DNA of 64,000 nt from Pseudomonas sp. Root71 (GCF_001429045.1 NZ_LMHY01000025.1:316040-380039), one strand, 5' to 3'. Positions 8,105 through 17,584 are shown, numbered from the stretch's first letter. Made by a program: numbers and translations. Notes: generated by a model from the sequence alone, not told the origin.

Positions 8105-9694
8105 ATGAATCATCCAGCCCGAAAAGGCTCGATCAGCCTGTTGGCCGGCGCGATGCTGCTGGCCAGTGCGACTGGCTTCGCCAATGTGGCGCCGGCCAAT
8201 GTGGAACCGGCCAAGCCGGTAACCACGGCCAAGGAACTGCAACAGGCCAAGACCTACACCGTCAGCAGCGCACCGACCGCGCCGCTGGAACTGGCCAAGC
8301 CGAAACTGCCGGACGTTTCCGGCTACACAGCCGAAGCCATCGCCGCGAAGATCATGCGCAGCAAACCGGGCAAGATCAGCCTGCGCCGGATGATGCAGGA
8401 AGACGCCCTGAAGGACTTCATCGGTGGCGACAACAAGATGGCCGAGTGGGTGGTGCGTCAGCACGGCATTCCCCAGGCGATCTTCGTCGACGATGGCTAC
8501 ATGAACCTCAAGGACCTGGCGAAAAAGGTCCCCAAGCAGTACTTCAGTGAAACCTCGCCGGGTGTGTACCTGGCGAAGTTGCCGATCGTGGTCGGTCGTC
8601 ACGGCATCCTGGAAATCGACAAGCAGACCCAGGAACTGCGCCTGTCCCAGGAGGCCGGTGCGTTCCTGGTCAACGACGGCCAGTTGTTCGTGCGCGACAC
8701 CAAAATCACCGGCTGGCGCGAGAAGGACAACGGCCCGGCGACGTTCACTTCGCCGAAGGAGTTCCGTCCGTTCCTGCTGTCCTGGGGTGGTACCGAGACC
8801 TACATCGCCAACAGCAAGATCGCCAGTTTCGGCTATGCCAACAGTAAGTCCTACGGCGTGAGTATTTCCCAGTACACGCCGAACATGGCCAAGGTGCTCA
8901 AGCGCCCTGAGCCGACCGGCTGGATCGTCGGCTCCGAGTTCTCGGACATGTGGTACGGCTTCTACTGCTATGAGACTCGCGACTTCGTGGTCAAGGGCAA
9001 CACCTACAAAGACAACATCGTCTACGGCATCGATCCGCACGACCGTTCCCACGGTCTGATCATTGCCGACAACACGGTGTACGGGACCAAGAAGAAGCAC
9101 GGGATCATTATTTCCCGTGAGGTCAACGACAGCTTCATCTTCAACAATCGCAGCTATGACAACAAGCTGTCGGGCCTGGTGATCGACCGTAACAGCGTCA
9201 ACAACCTGATTGCCCACAATGAGATCTACCAGAACCACACCGACGGCATCACCCTCTACGAGAGTGCCGACAACCTGCTGTGGGGCAACAAAGTCGTCAG
9301 CAACCGCCGCCACGGCATCCGCATTCGTAACAGCGTGAACATTCGCCTGTACGAAAACGTCTCCATGGCCAACGGCCTGACCGGTGTCTACGGGCACATC
9401 AAGGACCTGAGCAACACCGACCGTGACATCAAGCTCGACCCGTTCGACGCCCAGGTGTCGCTGATCGTGGTCGGCGGTGAGCTGGCGGCAAACGGCAGCG
9501 GACCGTTGTCCATCGACTCGCCGCTGAGTGTCGAGTTGTATCGCGTGTCCATGCTCGCACCGACCAAATCCAGCGGCATCAGCTTCACCGGCATTCTTGG
9601 CGAGCGCCAGGATGAAATTCTCGACCTGCTGGTGCGCCAGCAGAAAGCCGTGCTGATCGACCCCGTCGAACGCCAGACCGAAATGCGGGACTGA
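8105..9694 (+). CDS. algG: Mannuronan C5-epimerase AlgG
   Basis: This periplasmic enzyme converts mannuronate to guluronate residues in the polymer and also protects it from AlgL. It has a signal peptide (ISLLAGAMLLASATGFA), then a right-handed parallel beta-helix with CASH-type repeats (NTYKDNIVYGI, NNLIAHNEIYQN, YESADNLLWGN). The catalytic motif DPHDRSH lies at about residues 310-316. An in-frame ATG at 8078 overlaps the algE stop. I chose 8105 because AGGGAG at 8090-8095 is correctly spaced and the signal peptide then begins with MNHPARKGS. The protein has 529 residues. Confidence 0.95.
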   Translation: MNHPARKGSISLLAGAMLLASATGFANVAPANVEPAKPVTTAKELQQAKTYTVSSAPTAPLELAKPKLPDVSGYTAEAIAAKIMRSKPGKISLRRMMQEDALKDFIGGDNKMAEWVVRQHGIPQAIFVDDGYMNLKDLAKKVPKQYFSETSPGVYLAKLPIVVGRHGILEIDKQTQELRLSQEAGAFLVNDGQLFVRDTKITGWREKDNGPATFTSPKEFRPFLLSWGGTETYIANSKIASFGYANSKSYGVSISQYTPNMAKVLKRPEPTGWIVGSEFSDMWYGFYCYETRDFVVKGNTYKDNIVYGIDPHDRSHGLIIADNTVYGTKKKHGIIISREVNDSFIFNNRSYDNKLSGLVIDRNSVNNLIAHNEIYQNHTDGITLYESADNLLWGNKVVSNRRHGIRIRNSVNIRLYENVSMANGLTGVYGHIKDLSNTDRDIKLDPFDAQVSLIVVGGELAANGSGPLSIDSPLSVELYRVSMLAPTKSSGISFTGILGERQDEILDLLVRQQKAVLIDPVERQTEMRD

Positions 9695-9704
9695 GGATAA
9701 TCTT

Positions 9705-11156
9705 ATGCACCCACACTTGATCAAACTACTCAGCCTTTCGGCCCTGACCGCCGGCATTCTCGCGGCCAGCGGCGGCGCGCGTGCCGATGAAGTCCAGGCT
9801 CCAAAATTCACTGCCGAACCGTGCTGCAGCCTGTGCCCGGCCGCCCACGACCCGAAGAACTACACCACCCGTTATCAGCAGAACTTCACCACGCTGGTGC
9901 AGGCCCAGGGTGACTGGCTGTTCCGTACGCAAGAAGACTTGCGCACCGAATTCGACACCACGCCCGCCGGCTACAAACGCATGAAACAACTGCACGATGC
10001 GTTCAAGAGCAAAGGCGTGGAACTGGTTGTCGTGTACCAGCCGACCCGTGGCCTGGTGAACCGCAACAAGCTCAACCCGGCGGAGAAGGCCAGCTTCGAC
10101 TTCGACAAGGCGCTGAGAAACTACAAGTCCATGCTCGGTCGTTTCGCGCAGATGGGCTACGTCGTTCCGGACCTGTCGCCACTGACCAACGAGTCGTTGC
10201 CCGACACCCTGCCCGCACACGATTTCTACTTCCGTGGCGACCAGCACTGGACCCCGTACGGCGCCCAGCGCACGGCGAAAATCGTCGCCGAGAAGGTCAA
10301 GCAATTGCCTGAGTTCGCCGACATTCCCAAGCGCGAATTCGAGACCAAAAAATCGGGTCGCATGGGCAAGACCGGAACATTGCACAACATGGCCGGTCAA
10401 CTCTGTGGCACCAGCTACGCGATCCAGTACATGGATCAGTTCACCACCGAGCCGAAGGGCGAAGCGGGCGATGGCGATCTGTTCGGCGATTCCGGCAATC
10501 CGCAAATCACCCTCGTGGGTACCTCCCACAGCGGCAAGAACTACAACTTCGCCGGTTTCCTCGAAGAGGCCATCGGCGCCGACATCCTCAACGTAGCGTT
10601 CCCCGGCGGCGGCCTGGAAGGTTCGATGCTGCAGTATCTGGGCAGCGACGAGTTCCAGAAGAACCCGCCGAAGATTCTCATCTGGGAATTCTCGCCGCTG
10701 TACCGCCTCGACCAGGAAACCATCTACCGCCAGATGATGGCGCTGCTGGACAACGGTTGCGAAGGCAAGGATGCACAGATGTCCGGCAGCGCCACGCTCA
10801 AGCCGGGCAAAAACGAGTTGATGGTCAACAGCAAGAACATGGACCTGCGCAACGGTAGCCACCAGGTCGACATTCGCTTCGCCGACACGTCGGTGAAAAC
10901 CCTGCAAGCCACCCTCTGGTACATGAACGGTCGCCACGAGGACATTAAGATCGACAAACCGGAAACCTCCGACACCGACGGGCGTTTCGCCTTCGAGTTG
11001 CGCACGGACGAAGACTGGGCCTCGCAGAACCTGCTGGCCGTTGAAGTCCAGGGCCCGGAACAAGCGGGTGCCGCGCCACAGAAAGTCGAAGCGAAAATCT
11101 GCAAACGCAACGTATTCCCGGGCGCCGAACAGCGTACTGCTTCGGTCGGGCAATGA
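9705..11156 (+). CDS. algX: Alginate O-acetyltransferase AlgX
   Basis: AlgX is a periplasmic SGNH-hydrolase-like acetyltransferase with a C-terminal carbohydrate-binding module. It transfers acetyl groups to mannuronate residues and is part of the export complex. The 483-residue product has a signal peptide ending near ASGGARA. The catalytic triad residues are visible as Asp179 and His181 in GDQHWTPYG and Ser274 in GTSHSG, each shifted by +5 from the P. aeruginosa positions 174, 176 and 269. The start at 9705 follows GAGGAT. AlgJ, encoded downstream, shares the same fold and motifs. Confidence 0.95.
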   Translation: MHPHLIKLLSLSALTAGILAASGGARADEVQAPKFTAEPCCSLCPAAHDPKNYTTRYQQNFTTLVQAQGDWLFRTQEDLRTEFDTTPAGYKRMKQLHDAFKSKGVELVVVYQPTRGLVNRNKLNPAEKASFDFDKALRNYKSMLGRFAQMGYVVPDLSPLTNESLPDTLPAHDFYFRGDQHWTPYGAQRTAKIVAEKVKQLPEFADIPKREFETKKSGRMGKTGTLHNMAGQLCGTSYAIQYMDQFTTEPKGEAGDGDLFGDSGNPQITLVGTSHSGKNYNFAGFLEEAIGADILNVAFPGGGLEGSMLQYLGSDEFQKNPPKILIWEFSPLYRLDQETIYRQMMALLDNGCEGKDAQMSGSATLKPGKNELMVNSKNMDLRNGSHQVDIRFADTSVKTLQATLWYMNGRHEDIKIDKPETSDTDGRFAFELRTDEDWASQNLLAVEVQGPEQAGAAPQKVEAKICKRNVFPGAEQRTASVGQ

Positions 11157-11164
11157 GGTCTGCT

Positions 11165-12289
11165 ATGCGCTATCCGAAATTTTCAACTCTGTTGGCACCG
11201 ACGCTCTTGAGCCTGGCGATGTTCGCCGGGGCCACGCAAGCGGCTGCGCCACTGCGTCCACCCCAGGGCTATTTGGCGCCTGTGGATAAATTCAAGACGG
11301 GCGACAAGAGCGAAGGCTGCGATGCGGTGCCGACGCCGTACACCGGCTCGTTGCAATTTCGCAGCAAGTACGAAGGTTCGGACAAGGCCCGCGCGACCCT
11401 GAACGAGCAGTCGGAAAAAGCCTTCCGCGAAAGCACCGCCGACATCACCAAGATCGAGCGCGGCATCAGCAAGCACGTGATGCAGTTCATGCGTGACGGT
11501 CGCCCGGAACAGCTTGACTGCATGCTGAACTGGCTGACGACCTGGGCCCAGGCCGATGCCTTGATGTCCAAGGACTTCAACCACACCGGCAAGTCGATGC
11601 GCAAATGGGCGCTGGGCAGCATGGCTTCGGCATACATCCGCCTGAAGTTTTCCGACTCCCGCCCGCTGGCCACCCATCAACAGCAAGCGCAGTTGATCGA
11701 AGCCTGGTTCAGCAAGATGGCCGACCAGGTGGTCAGCGACTGGGACAACCTGCCGCTCGACCAGACCAACAACCACTCGTACTGGGCCGCCTGGTCGGTG
11801 ATGGCCACCTCCGTCGCCACCAACCGTCGCGACCTGTTCGACTGGGCAGTGAAGGAATACAAGGTCGGCGCCAACCAGGTCGACGCCGACGGCTACCTGC
11901 CCAACGAACTCAAGCGTCAGCAACGGGCCCTGGCTTACCACAACTACGCCCTGCCGCCGCTGGCGATGATCGCCAGTTTCGCTCAGGTCAACGGTGTGGA
12001 CTTGCGTCAGGAAAACAATGGCGCACTCAAACGCCTGGGTGACCGGGTGCTGTCCGGGGTGAAAGACCCGGATGAGTTCGAGGAAAAGAACGGCAAGGAA
12101 CAGGACATGACCGACCTGAAGGTCGACTCGAAATTTGCCTGGCTCGAACCGTTCTGTTCGCTCTACACCTGCTCGCCCGAGGTGCTGGCGAAGAAGCACA
12201 AGATGCAACCGTTCAAGTCCTTCCGCCTCGGCGGTGACCTGACCAAGGTCTACGACCCGGCCAATGAAAAGGGCAGCAAGGGTTCCTAG
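11165..12289 (+). CDS. algL: Alginate lyase AlgL
   Basis: This periplasmic poly(beta-D-mannuronate) lyase of the PL5 family clears stray polymer from the periplasm. Signal peptide: MRYPKFSTLLAPTLLSLAMF..., cleavage probably after TQAA. The (alpha/alpha) toroid carries the catalytic NNHSYWAAW motif (Asn203/His204), the RRDLFDW and RALAYHNYALPPLAM stretches and the WLEPFCSLY end. An in-frame ATG at 11153 overlaps the algX stop. The ATG at 11165 is preferred since TGAGGT lies about 7 nt upstream and it gives a normal signal peptide (374 residues). A spacer of about 195 bp with a REPIN follows. Confidence 0.95.
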   Translation: MRYPKFSTLLAPTLLSLAMFAGATQAAAPLRPPQGYLAPVDKFKTGDKSEGCDAVPTPYTGSLQFRSKYEGSDKARATLNEQSEKAFRESTADITKIERGISKHVMQFMRDGRPEQLDCMLNWLTTWAQADALMSKDFNHTGKSMRKWALGSMASAYIRLKFSDSRPLATHQQQAQLIEAWFSKMADQVVSDWDNLPLDQTNNHSYWAAWSVMATSVATNRRDLFDWAVKEYKVGANQVDADGYLPNELKRQQRALAYHNYALPPLAMIASFAQVNGVDLRQENNGALKRLGDRVLSGVKDPDEFEEKNGKEQDMTDLKVDSKFAWLEPFCSLYTCSPEVLAKKHKMQPFKSFRLGGDLTKVYDPANEKGSKGS

Positions 12290-12302
12290 ACCAGACACAA
12301 CC

Positions 12303-12380
12303 CCCTGTAGGAGCTGCCGAAGGCTGCGATCTTTTGATCCTGTTTTTAAAAAATCGCAGCCTTCGGCAGCTCCTACAGGG
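12303..12380. repeat. REPIN-like inverted repeat between algL and algI
   Basis: CCCTGTAGGAGCTGCCGAAG...CTTCGGCAGCTCCTACAGGG forms a long near-perfect stem around an AT-rich centre (TGATCCTGTTTTTAAAAAAT). It is the same family as the elements at 2203 and 15936. It splits the operon into a polymerisation/export/lyase part and the acetylation part. Confidence 0.85.
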
Positions 12381-12410
12381 TCGGTGTCGAAAGTAGGTTT
12401 TGTGAGTTAG

Positions 12411-12432
12411 CCCCCCGGATTTCCGTGGGGGG
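12411..12432 (+). other. G/C-rich hairpin before algI
   Basis: Six Cs at 12411-12416 can pair with six Gs at 12427-12432 around GGATTTCCGT. It is followed by TTT and then a second G-run. It resembles a short terminator or attenuator stem but lacks a real T-tract, so termination is doubtful. It lies 53 bp upstream of the algI start. Confidence 0.3.
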
Positions 12433-12484
12433 TTTGGGGGGGCCGTTGGCCCTTGACTGTTGGTTCAAACAAGGAGAGACCGGG

Positions 12485-14050
12485 ATGGTTTTTTCATCCA
12501 ACGTGTTCCTGTTTTTGTTCTTGCCGATCTTCCTCGGCTTGTACTATCTGAGCGGGCAACGCTATCGCAATTTGCTGCTGCTGATTGCCAGTTACGTGTT
12601 CTACGCCTGGTGGCGTGTGGACTTCCTCGCGCTGTTCGCCGGCGTCACCCTGTGGAACTACTGGATCGGCCTGAAAGTCGGGGCCGCCGGGGTCAGGACC
12701 AAACCGGCGCAGCGCTGGTTGCTGCTCGGCGTGGCCGTCGACCTGTGCATCCTCGGCTACTTCAAGTACGCCAACTTCGGCGTCGACAGCATCAACGCAA
12801 TGATGACGTCGGTGGGCCTTGAGCCCTTCATCCTGACTCACGTGCTGCTGCCGATCGGGATCTCGTTCTATGTCTTCGAGTCCATCAGCTACATCATCGA
12901 CGTCTACCGTGGCGACACCCCGGCGACCCGCAACCTGATCGACTTCGCGGCGTTCGTGGCGATTTTCCCGCACCTGATCGCCGGCCCCGTGTTGCGTTTC
13001 CGCGACCTGGCCGACCAGTTCAACAACCGCACCCACACCCTCGACAAGTTCTCCGAGGGCTGCACGCGGTTCATGCAGGGCTTCATCAAGAAAGTCTTCA
13101 TCGCCGACACCCTGGCGGTGGTGGCCGACCACTGCTTCGCCCTGCAAAACCCGACCACGGGCGATGCCTGGCTCGGCGCGCTGGCGTACACCGCGCAGCT
13201 GTATTTCGACTTCTCCGGTTACAGCGACATGGCCATCGGCCTTGGCCTGATGATGGGTTTCCGTTTCATGGAGAACTTCAAGCAGCCGTATGTCAGCCAG
13301 TCGATCACCGAGTTCTGGCGCCGCTGGCACATCAGCCTGTCGACCTGGCTGCGTGACTATCTGTACATCACCCTCGGCGGTAACCGCAAAGGCACGCTGA
13401 TGACCTATCGCAACCTGTTCCTGACCATGCTGCTCGGTGGTCTGTGGCACGGCGCGAACATCACCTACATCGTCTGGGGTGCATGGCACGGCATGTGGCT
13501 GGCGATCGAGAAAGCCATCGGCCTGAACACCTCGCCACGCAGCTTCAACCCGATCCGCTGGGCACTGACCTTCCTGCTGGTGGTGATGGGCTGGGTGATC
13601 TTCCGCGCGGAAAACCTGCACGTCGCCGGACGCATGTACGGCGCGATGTTCAGCTTCGGCGACTGGTCGCTGTCGGAACTCAACCAGGCCAGCCTCACCG
13701 GCCTGCAAGTGGCAACCCTGATCGTGGCCTACGTGACCCTGGCGTTCTTCGGCCTGCGGGATTTCTACACCAATCAGCCTCCGGTCAAGACCAAGCCTGC
13801 CGTGAACGTCGACACCGACGGCCCGGCCGCTGCGACACCGGGAACGATCAAGGCCGTGCCAGGGGATAACCCGGCGAGCATCCATCAGCCTGGCTACACC
13901 GTCGGCGTCGAAGCCCAGGTGCAACCGGCCTACTGGACCGCTGACTGGTCGCGCTATGTGATGCGTGCACTGGTGCTGCTGCTGTTCATCGCCTCGATTC
14001 TCAAACTCTCGGCGCAAAGCTTCTCGCCGTTCCTTTACTTCCAGTTCTGA
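12485..14050 (+). CDS. algI: Alginate O-acetylation MBOAT protein AlgI
   Basis: This polytopic inner-membrane acyltransferase of the MBOAT family is proposed to pass acetyl groups across the membrane for AlgJ and AlgX. The protein has 521 residues with about ten or more hydrophobic segments. The family's catalytic histidine is His322 in GGLWHGANITY, the same number as in P. aeruginosa, and the SITEFWRRWHISLSTWLRDY stretch that defines bacterial MBOATs is present. The open frame extends upstream to 12425, but the ATG at 12485 follows AGGAGAGACC and begins MVFSSNVFLF as homologues do. AlgJ follows after 11 bp. Confidence 0.95.
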   Translation: MVFSSNVFLFLFLPIFLGLYYLSGQRYRNLLLLIASYVFYAWWRVDFLALFAGVTLWNYWIGLKVGAAGVRTKPAQRWLLLGVAVDLCILGYFKYANFGVDSINAMMTSVGLEPFILTHVLLPIGISFYVFESISYIIDVYRGDTPATRNLIDFAAFVAIFPHLIAGPVLRFRDLADQFNNRTHTLDKFSEGCTRFMQGFIKKVFIADTLAVVADHCFALQNPTTGDAWLGALAYTAQLYFDFSGYSDMAIGLGLMMGFRFMENFKQPYVSQSITEFWRRWHISLSTWLRDYLYITLGGNRKGTLMTYRNLFLTMLLGGLWHGANITYIVWGAWHGMWLAIEKAIGLNTSPRSFNPIRWALTFLLVVMGWVIFRAENLHVAGRMYGAMFSFGDWSLSELNQASLTGLQVATLIVAYVTLAFFGLRDFYTNQPPVKTKPAVNVDTDGPAAATPGTIKAVPGDNPASIHQPGYTVGVEAQVQPAYWTADWSRYVMRALVLLLFIASILKLSAQSFSPFLYFQF

Positions 14051-14061
14051 GGGATCTGACC

Positions 14062-15237
14062 ATGACCCGCTCATTACGCATCTTCTACATCGCGCTGTTC
14101 CTGGTGACCCTGCTGGTGCTCGGTCTGTGGTCGGTGCGCAGCTTCTTCGGCTTCAGTACCAACGCCGATGCGACGGTGCTCAACGGTCGCTGGACCAAGG
14201 CCGTGGAAACGCACTACGACGACGAGTTCCCGATCAAGCGCCTGGGTACCAACCTGTGGGCCGCGCTGGATTTCAAACTGTTCAACGAAGGTCGTCCGGG
14301 CGTGGTGCTCGGTCGCGACCAGTGGTTGTACAGCGATGAAGAATTCCACCCGGTGGTCAACGAAGAGCTGAACCTGCAAGGCAACTACGCGCTGGTCGAA
14401 GGCGTGCGCCAGACCTTGAAGGAAAAAGGCGTGCAACTGGTGATGGCCGTGGTTCCGGCCAAGGTTCGCCTGTACCCGGAACACCTCGGTGAGGTGAAAC
14501 CGGCGAGCATCCACGCCAACCTCTACAAGGACTTCCACCAGCGCCTGGCCGCCGACCGGATTCCGGCCCCTGACCTGCTCGGCCCGCTGCAACAGGCCAA
14601 GCAGGATGGCCAGCAAGTGTTCCTGCGCACCGACACCCACTGGACGCCGCAAGGTGCCGAGATCGCCGCCAACCGTCTGGCCAGGACCATTGCCGACAAG
14701 TACCCGCTAAGCGGCGAGCCGCAGCGCTTCGTCACCGAACCTGCCGAGACCATCACCCACAAGGGCGACCTGCGTCTGTTCCTGCCACTGGACCCGCTGT
14801 TCGAAAACCTGATGCCTAAACAGGAGCAATTGCAGAAGCGCAATACGGTCGCGGCTGAAGATCAATCCGCCGGTGACGACGCGCTGTTCGCCAACACCGA
14901 AGTGCCGGTGGCCCTGATCGGCACCAGCTACAGCGCCAACCCCAATTGGAACTTCGTCGGTGCGCTCAAGCAAGCGCTGAACAGCGACGTAGTCAATTAC
15001 GCCGAAGACGGCCATGGCCCGATTCTGCCGATGCTCAGCTACCTCAAGAGCGACGCCTTCAAGAACAGCCCGCCACAGGTGCTGATCTGGGAGTTCCCTG
15101 AACGATATCTGCCTGTGAACAACGAAATCGGCGACGCCGACCCGCAGTGGGTCGCAGAGCTTAAACAAGCCGGCGCCCGCCAACAAAACGTAGCCATCAA
15201 CAACAAATCCGAGACGCCCGACCGGGCGCAAAACTGA
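14062..15237 (+). CDS. algJ: Alginate O-acetyltransferase AlgJ
   Basis: AlgJ is a periplasmic, membrane-anchored SGNH-like acetylesterase/transferase that takes acetyl groups from AlgI during alginate acetylation. An uncleaved or signal-anchor segment lies at the N-terminus (IFYIALFLVTLLVLGLWSV). The triad is Asp191 and His193 in RTDTHWTPQG and Ser289 in GTSYSAN. The protein has 391 residues, typical for the family. It sits between algI and algF, and the three genes form the acetylation module with algX. Confidence 0.95.
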   Translation: MTRSLRIFYIALFLVTLLVLGLWSVRSFFGFSTNADATVLNGRWTKAVETHYDDEFPIKRLGTNLWAALDFKLFNEGRPGVVLGRDQWLYSDEEFHPVVNEELNLQGNYALVEGVRQTLKEKGVQLVMAVVPAKVRLYPEHLGEVKPASIHANLYKDFHQRLAADRIPAPDLLGPLQQAKQDGQQVFLRTDTHWTPQGAEIAANRLARTIADKYPLSGEPQRFVTEPAETITHKGDLRLFLPLDPLFENLMPKQEQLQKRNTVAAEDQSAGDDALFANTEVPVALIGTSYSANPNWNFVGALKQALNSDVVNYAEDGHGPILPMLSYLKSDAFKNSPPQVLIWEFPERYLPVNNEIGDADPQWVAELKQAGARQQNVAINNKSETPDRAQN

Positions 15238-15251
15238 AAGAGAGGTACACC

Positions 15252-15908
15252 ATGACTTTCACTACAACTCCTCGTCGTCTCGCCAAACGCCTTGCCCTGG
15301 TTGCCGGCCTCAGCGTGCTGTCGGTACAGGCTTTCGCCGGTGGCGACGCCGCCCTGTACGGCCCGACCGCACCGAAAGGCTCGACCTTCGTGCGTATCTA
15401 CAACGCCAGCAACGCCGAAGTCAGCGCCACCGTCGGCAACACCAACCTGAGCGATGTCGCGCCACTGTCGAGCAGTGACTTCAGCTTCATGCCGGGCGGC
15501 GACTACAGCGCCAAGGTCGGTAGCCAGAACCTGCCGGTGAAACTGGCCGGCGACCACTATTACACCCTGGTCAACAACGCCAGCGGCGCACCGCAACTGA
15601 TCGAAGAGCCGCCGTTCAAGAACAAGCAGAAGTCCCTGGTACGCGTGCAAAACCTCAGCGACAAGGCACTGACCCTGAAGACCGCCGATGGCAAGACCGA
15701 CGTAGTCCCGAACGTTGCGCCCAAGGGTCGCGGCGAACGTGAAATCAACCCGGTCAAGGTCAGCCTGGCCTTGTACGACGGCACCACCAAGGTCGGCGAC
15801 GTGAAACCGGTCGCCCTGGAACGCGGTGAAGCCGCGGTGCTGTACGTCACCGGCAGCGGCAGCAGCCTGTCGCCGGTCTGGGTAAAACGCCCGGTGTCGA
15901 CGCGCTAA
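15252..15908 (+). CDS. algF: Alginate O-acetylation adaptor AlgF
   Basis: AlgF is a periplasmic protein required for alginate acetylation. It has no known catalytic motif and is thought to act as an adaptor between AlgJ and AlgX. The 218-residue product has a twin-charged signal peptide (RRLAKRLALVAGLSVLSVQAFA), followed by two beta-rich halves with no cysteines. AGAGAGGT precedes the ATG. It is 14 bp after algJ and is followed by a REPIN before algA. Confidence 0.94.
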   Translation: MTFTTTPRRLAKRLALVAGLSVLSVQAFAGGDAALYGPTAPKGSTFVRIYNASNAEVSATVGNTNLSDVAPLSSSDFSFMPGGDYSAKVGSQNLPVKLAGDHYYTLVNNASGAPQLIEEPPFKNKQKSLVRVQNLSDKALTLKTADGKTDVVPNVAPKGRGEREINPVKVSLALYDGTTKVGDVKPVALERGEAAVLYVTGSGSSLSPVWVKRPVSTR

Positions 15909-15935
15909 AGAACTTTCCGCAGAGGTAACGTCGAT

Positions 15936-16024
15936 CTCTGTAGGAGCTGCCGCAGGCTGCGATCTTTTGATTCTCGGCGTCATTGAATGCGCCAAAAGAT
16001 CGCAGCCTTCGGCAGCTCCTACAC
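15936..16024. repeat. REPIN-like inverted repeat between algF and algA
   Basis: CTGTAGGAGCTGCCGCAGGC...CAAAAGATCGCAGCCTTCGG...AGCTCCTACA, the third copy of this family within the operon. It spans about 88 bp and lies about 93 bp before the algA start. An ATG at 15967 inside the element opens the algA frame early, but no ribosome site supports it. Confidence 0.85.
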
Positions 16025-16116
16025 AGGCAGCGCAACCCCTGCGACACGGAACAAAAACAAGAGTGAAACGACAGAACGCAGTAGCTCTAACCAATCGATA
16101 TTCAAGGAGTAACAAC

Positions 16117-17568
16117 ATGATTCCGGTGATCTTGTCAGGTGGTAGTGGCTCACGTCTTTGGCCGCTTTCCCGTAAACAATTCCCTAAGCAGTTCCTGGCC
16201 CTGACCGGCGAACACACCCTGTTCCAGCAAACCCTGGAACGCCTGGTGTTCGAAGGCATGGACACGCCAATCGTGGTCTGCAACAAGGACCACCGCTTCA
16301 TCGTCAACGAGCAATTAGCGGCGCGCAAACTGGAAACCCAACGCATCCTGATGGAACCGTTCGGTCGCAACACCGCGCCGGCCGTGGCCCTGACTGCGAT
16401 GATGCTGGTCAGCGAAGGTCGCGACGAGCTGATGCTGGTACTGCCGGCCGACCACGTGCTGGAAGACCAGAAAGCCCTGCAACGCGCCCTGGCCCTGGCC
16501 ACCGTCGCCGCCGAAAACGGTGAAATGGTGCTGTTCGGCGTGCCGGCCACCAAGCCGGAAACCGGTTATGGCTACATCAAGTCGACCAACGACTCGCTGC
16601 TGCCTGAAGGCGTCAGCCGTGTCTCGCACTTCGTCGAAAAACCCGACGTGAAGCGCGCTACCGAGTTCGTCCAGTCCGGCGGTTACTTCTGGAACAGCGG
16701 CATGTTCCTGTTCCGCGCCAGCCGCTTCCTCGAAGAGTTGAAGAAGCACGATCCGGACATCTACGACACCTGCCTGCTGACCCTGGAGCGCAGCCATCAG
16801 GATGCCGACACCATCACCTTCGACGAAGCCACCTTCGCCTGCTGCCCGGACAATTCCATCGACTACTCGGTGATGGAAAAAACCCAACGCGCCTGCGTCG
16901 TGCCGCTGACCGCGGGCTGGAGCGATGTCGGCTGCTGGTCGTCGCTGTGGGAGGTCAATAAAAAGGACGCCAACGGCAACGTCACCAAAGGCGACGTGGT
17001 GATCCAGGACAGCAAAAACTGCATGATCCACGGCAACGGCAAGCTGGTGTCGGTGATCGGCCTGGAAAACATCGTCGTGGTCGAAACCAAGGACGCCATG
17101 ATGATCGCCCACAAGGACAAGGTCCAAGGCGTGAAGCAGATGGTCAACACCCTCAACGAACAGGGCCGCAGCGAAACCCAGAACCACTGCGAAGTCTATC
17201 GTCCGTGGGGCTCCTACGACTCGGTGGATATGGGCGGGCGCTTCCAGGTCAAGCACATCTCGGTCAAGCCGGGCGCGTGCCTGTCGCTGCAGATGCACCA
17301 CCACCGCGCCGAGCACTGGATCGTGGTCAGCGGCACCGCCGAGGTGACCTGTGACGAGAACGTGTTCCTGCTGACCGAGAACCAGTCGACCTACATTCCG
17401 ATCGCGTCGGTGCATCGCCTGCGTAACCCGGGGAAGATTCCGTTGGAGATCATCGAAGTTCAATCGGGTAGCTACCTGGGCGAAGACGATATCGAGCGGT
17501 TTGAAGATATCTACGGGCGCTCGACGCCGGTTGAGCGTGGCGTGTCGGTGAAAACCATCGCGCAGTAA
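16117..17568 (+). CDS. algA: Mannose-1-phosphate guanylyltransferase / mannose-6-phosphate isomerase AlgA
   Basis: This bifunctional cytoplasmic enzyme acts before and after AlgC: isomerisation of fructose-6-P to mannose-6-P, and synthesis of GDP-mannose from mannose-1-P. The N-terminal nucleotidyltransferase signature GGSGSRLWPLSRKQFPKQF is at residues 8-26. Further motifs are FVEKPD and GYFWNSGMF. The C-terminal type II PMI cupin has the metal-binding cluster MHHHRAEHW. AAGGAGT at 16104-16110 fixes the ATG at 16117. The 483-residue length fits the family (481 in P. aeruginosa). It is the last gene of the operon and is followed by a strong terminator. Confidence 0.97.
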   Translation: MIPVILSGGSGSRLWPLSRKQFPKQFLALTGEHTLFQQTLERLVFEGMDTPIVVCNKDHRFIVNEQLAARKLETQRILMEPFGRNTAPAVALTAMMLVSEGRDELMLVLPADHVLEDQKALQRALALATVAAENGEMVLFGVPATKPETGYGYIKSTNDSLLPEGVSRVSHFVEKPDVKRATEFVQSGGYFWNSGMFLFRASRFLEELKKHDPDIYDTCLLTLERSHQDADTITFDEATFACCPDNSIDYSVMEKTQRACVVPLTAGWSDVGCWSSLWEVNKKDANGNVTKGDVVIQDSKNCMIHGNGKLVSVIGLENIVVVETKDAMMIAHKDKVQGVKQMVNTLNEQGRSETQNHCEVYRPWGSYDSVDMGGRFQVKHISVKPGACLSLQMHHHRAEHWIVVSGTAEVTCDENVFLLTENQSTYIPIASVHRLRNPGKIPLEIIEVQSGSYLGEDDIERFEDIYGRSTPVERGVSVKTIAQ

Positions 17569-17584
17569 CGTTCAGTAAAACAAG

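Noticed and set aside
15908..15942. GAACTT followed by TCTCTG as an AlgU promoter in front of algA
   Set aside because: The spacer is about 19 bp instead of 16-17, and the second half lies in the REPIN arm.
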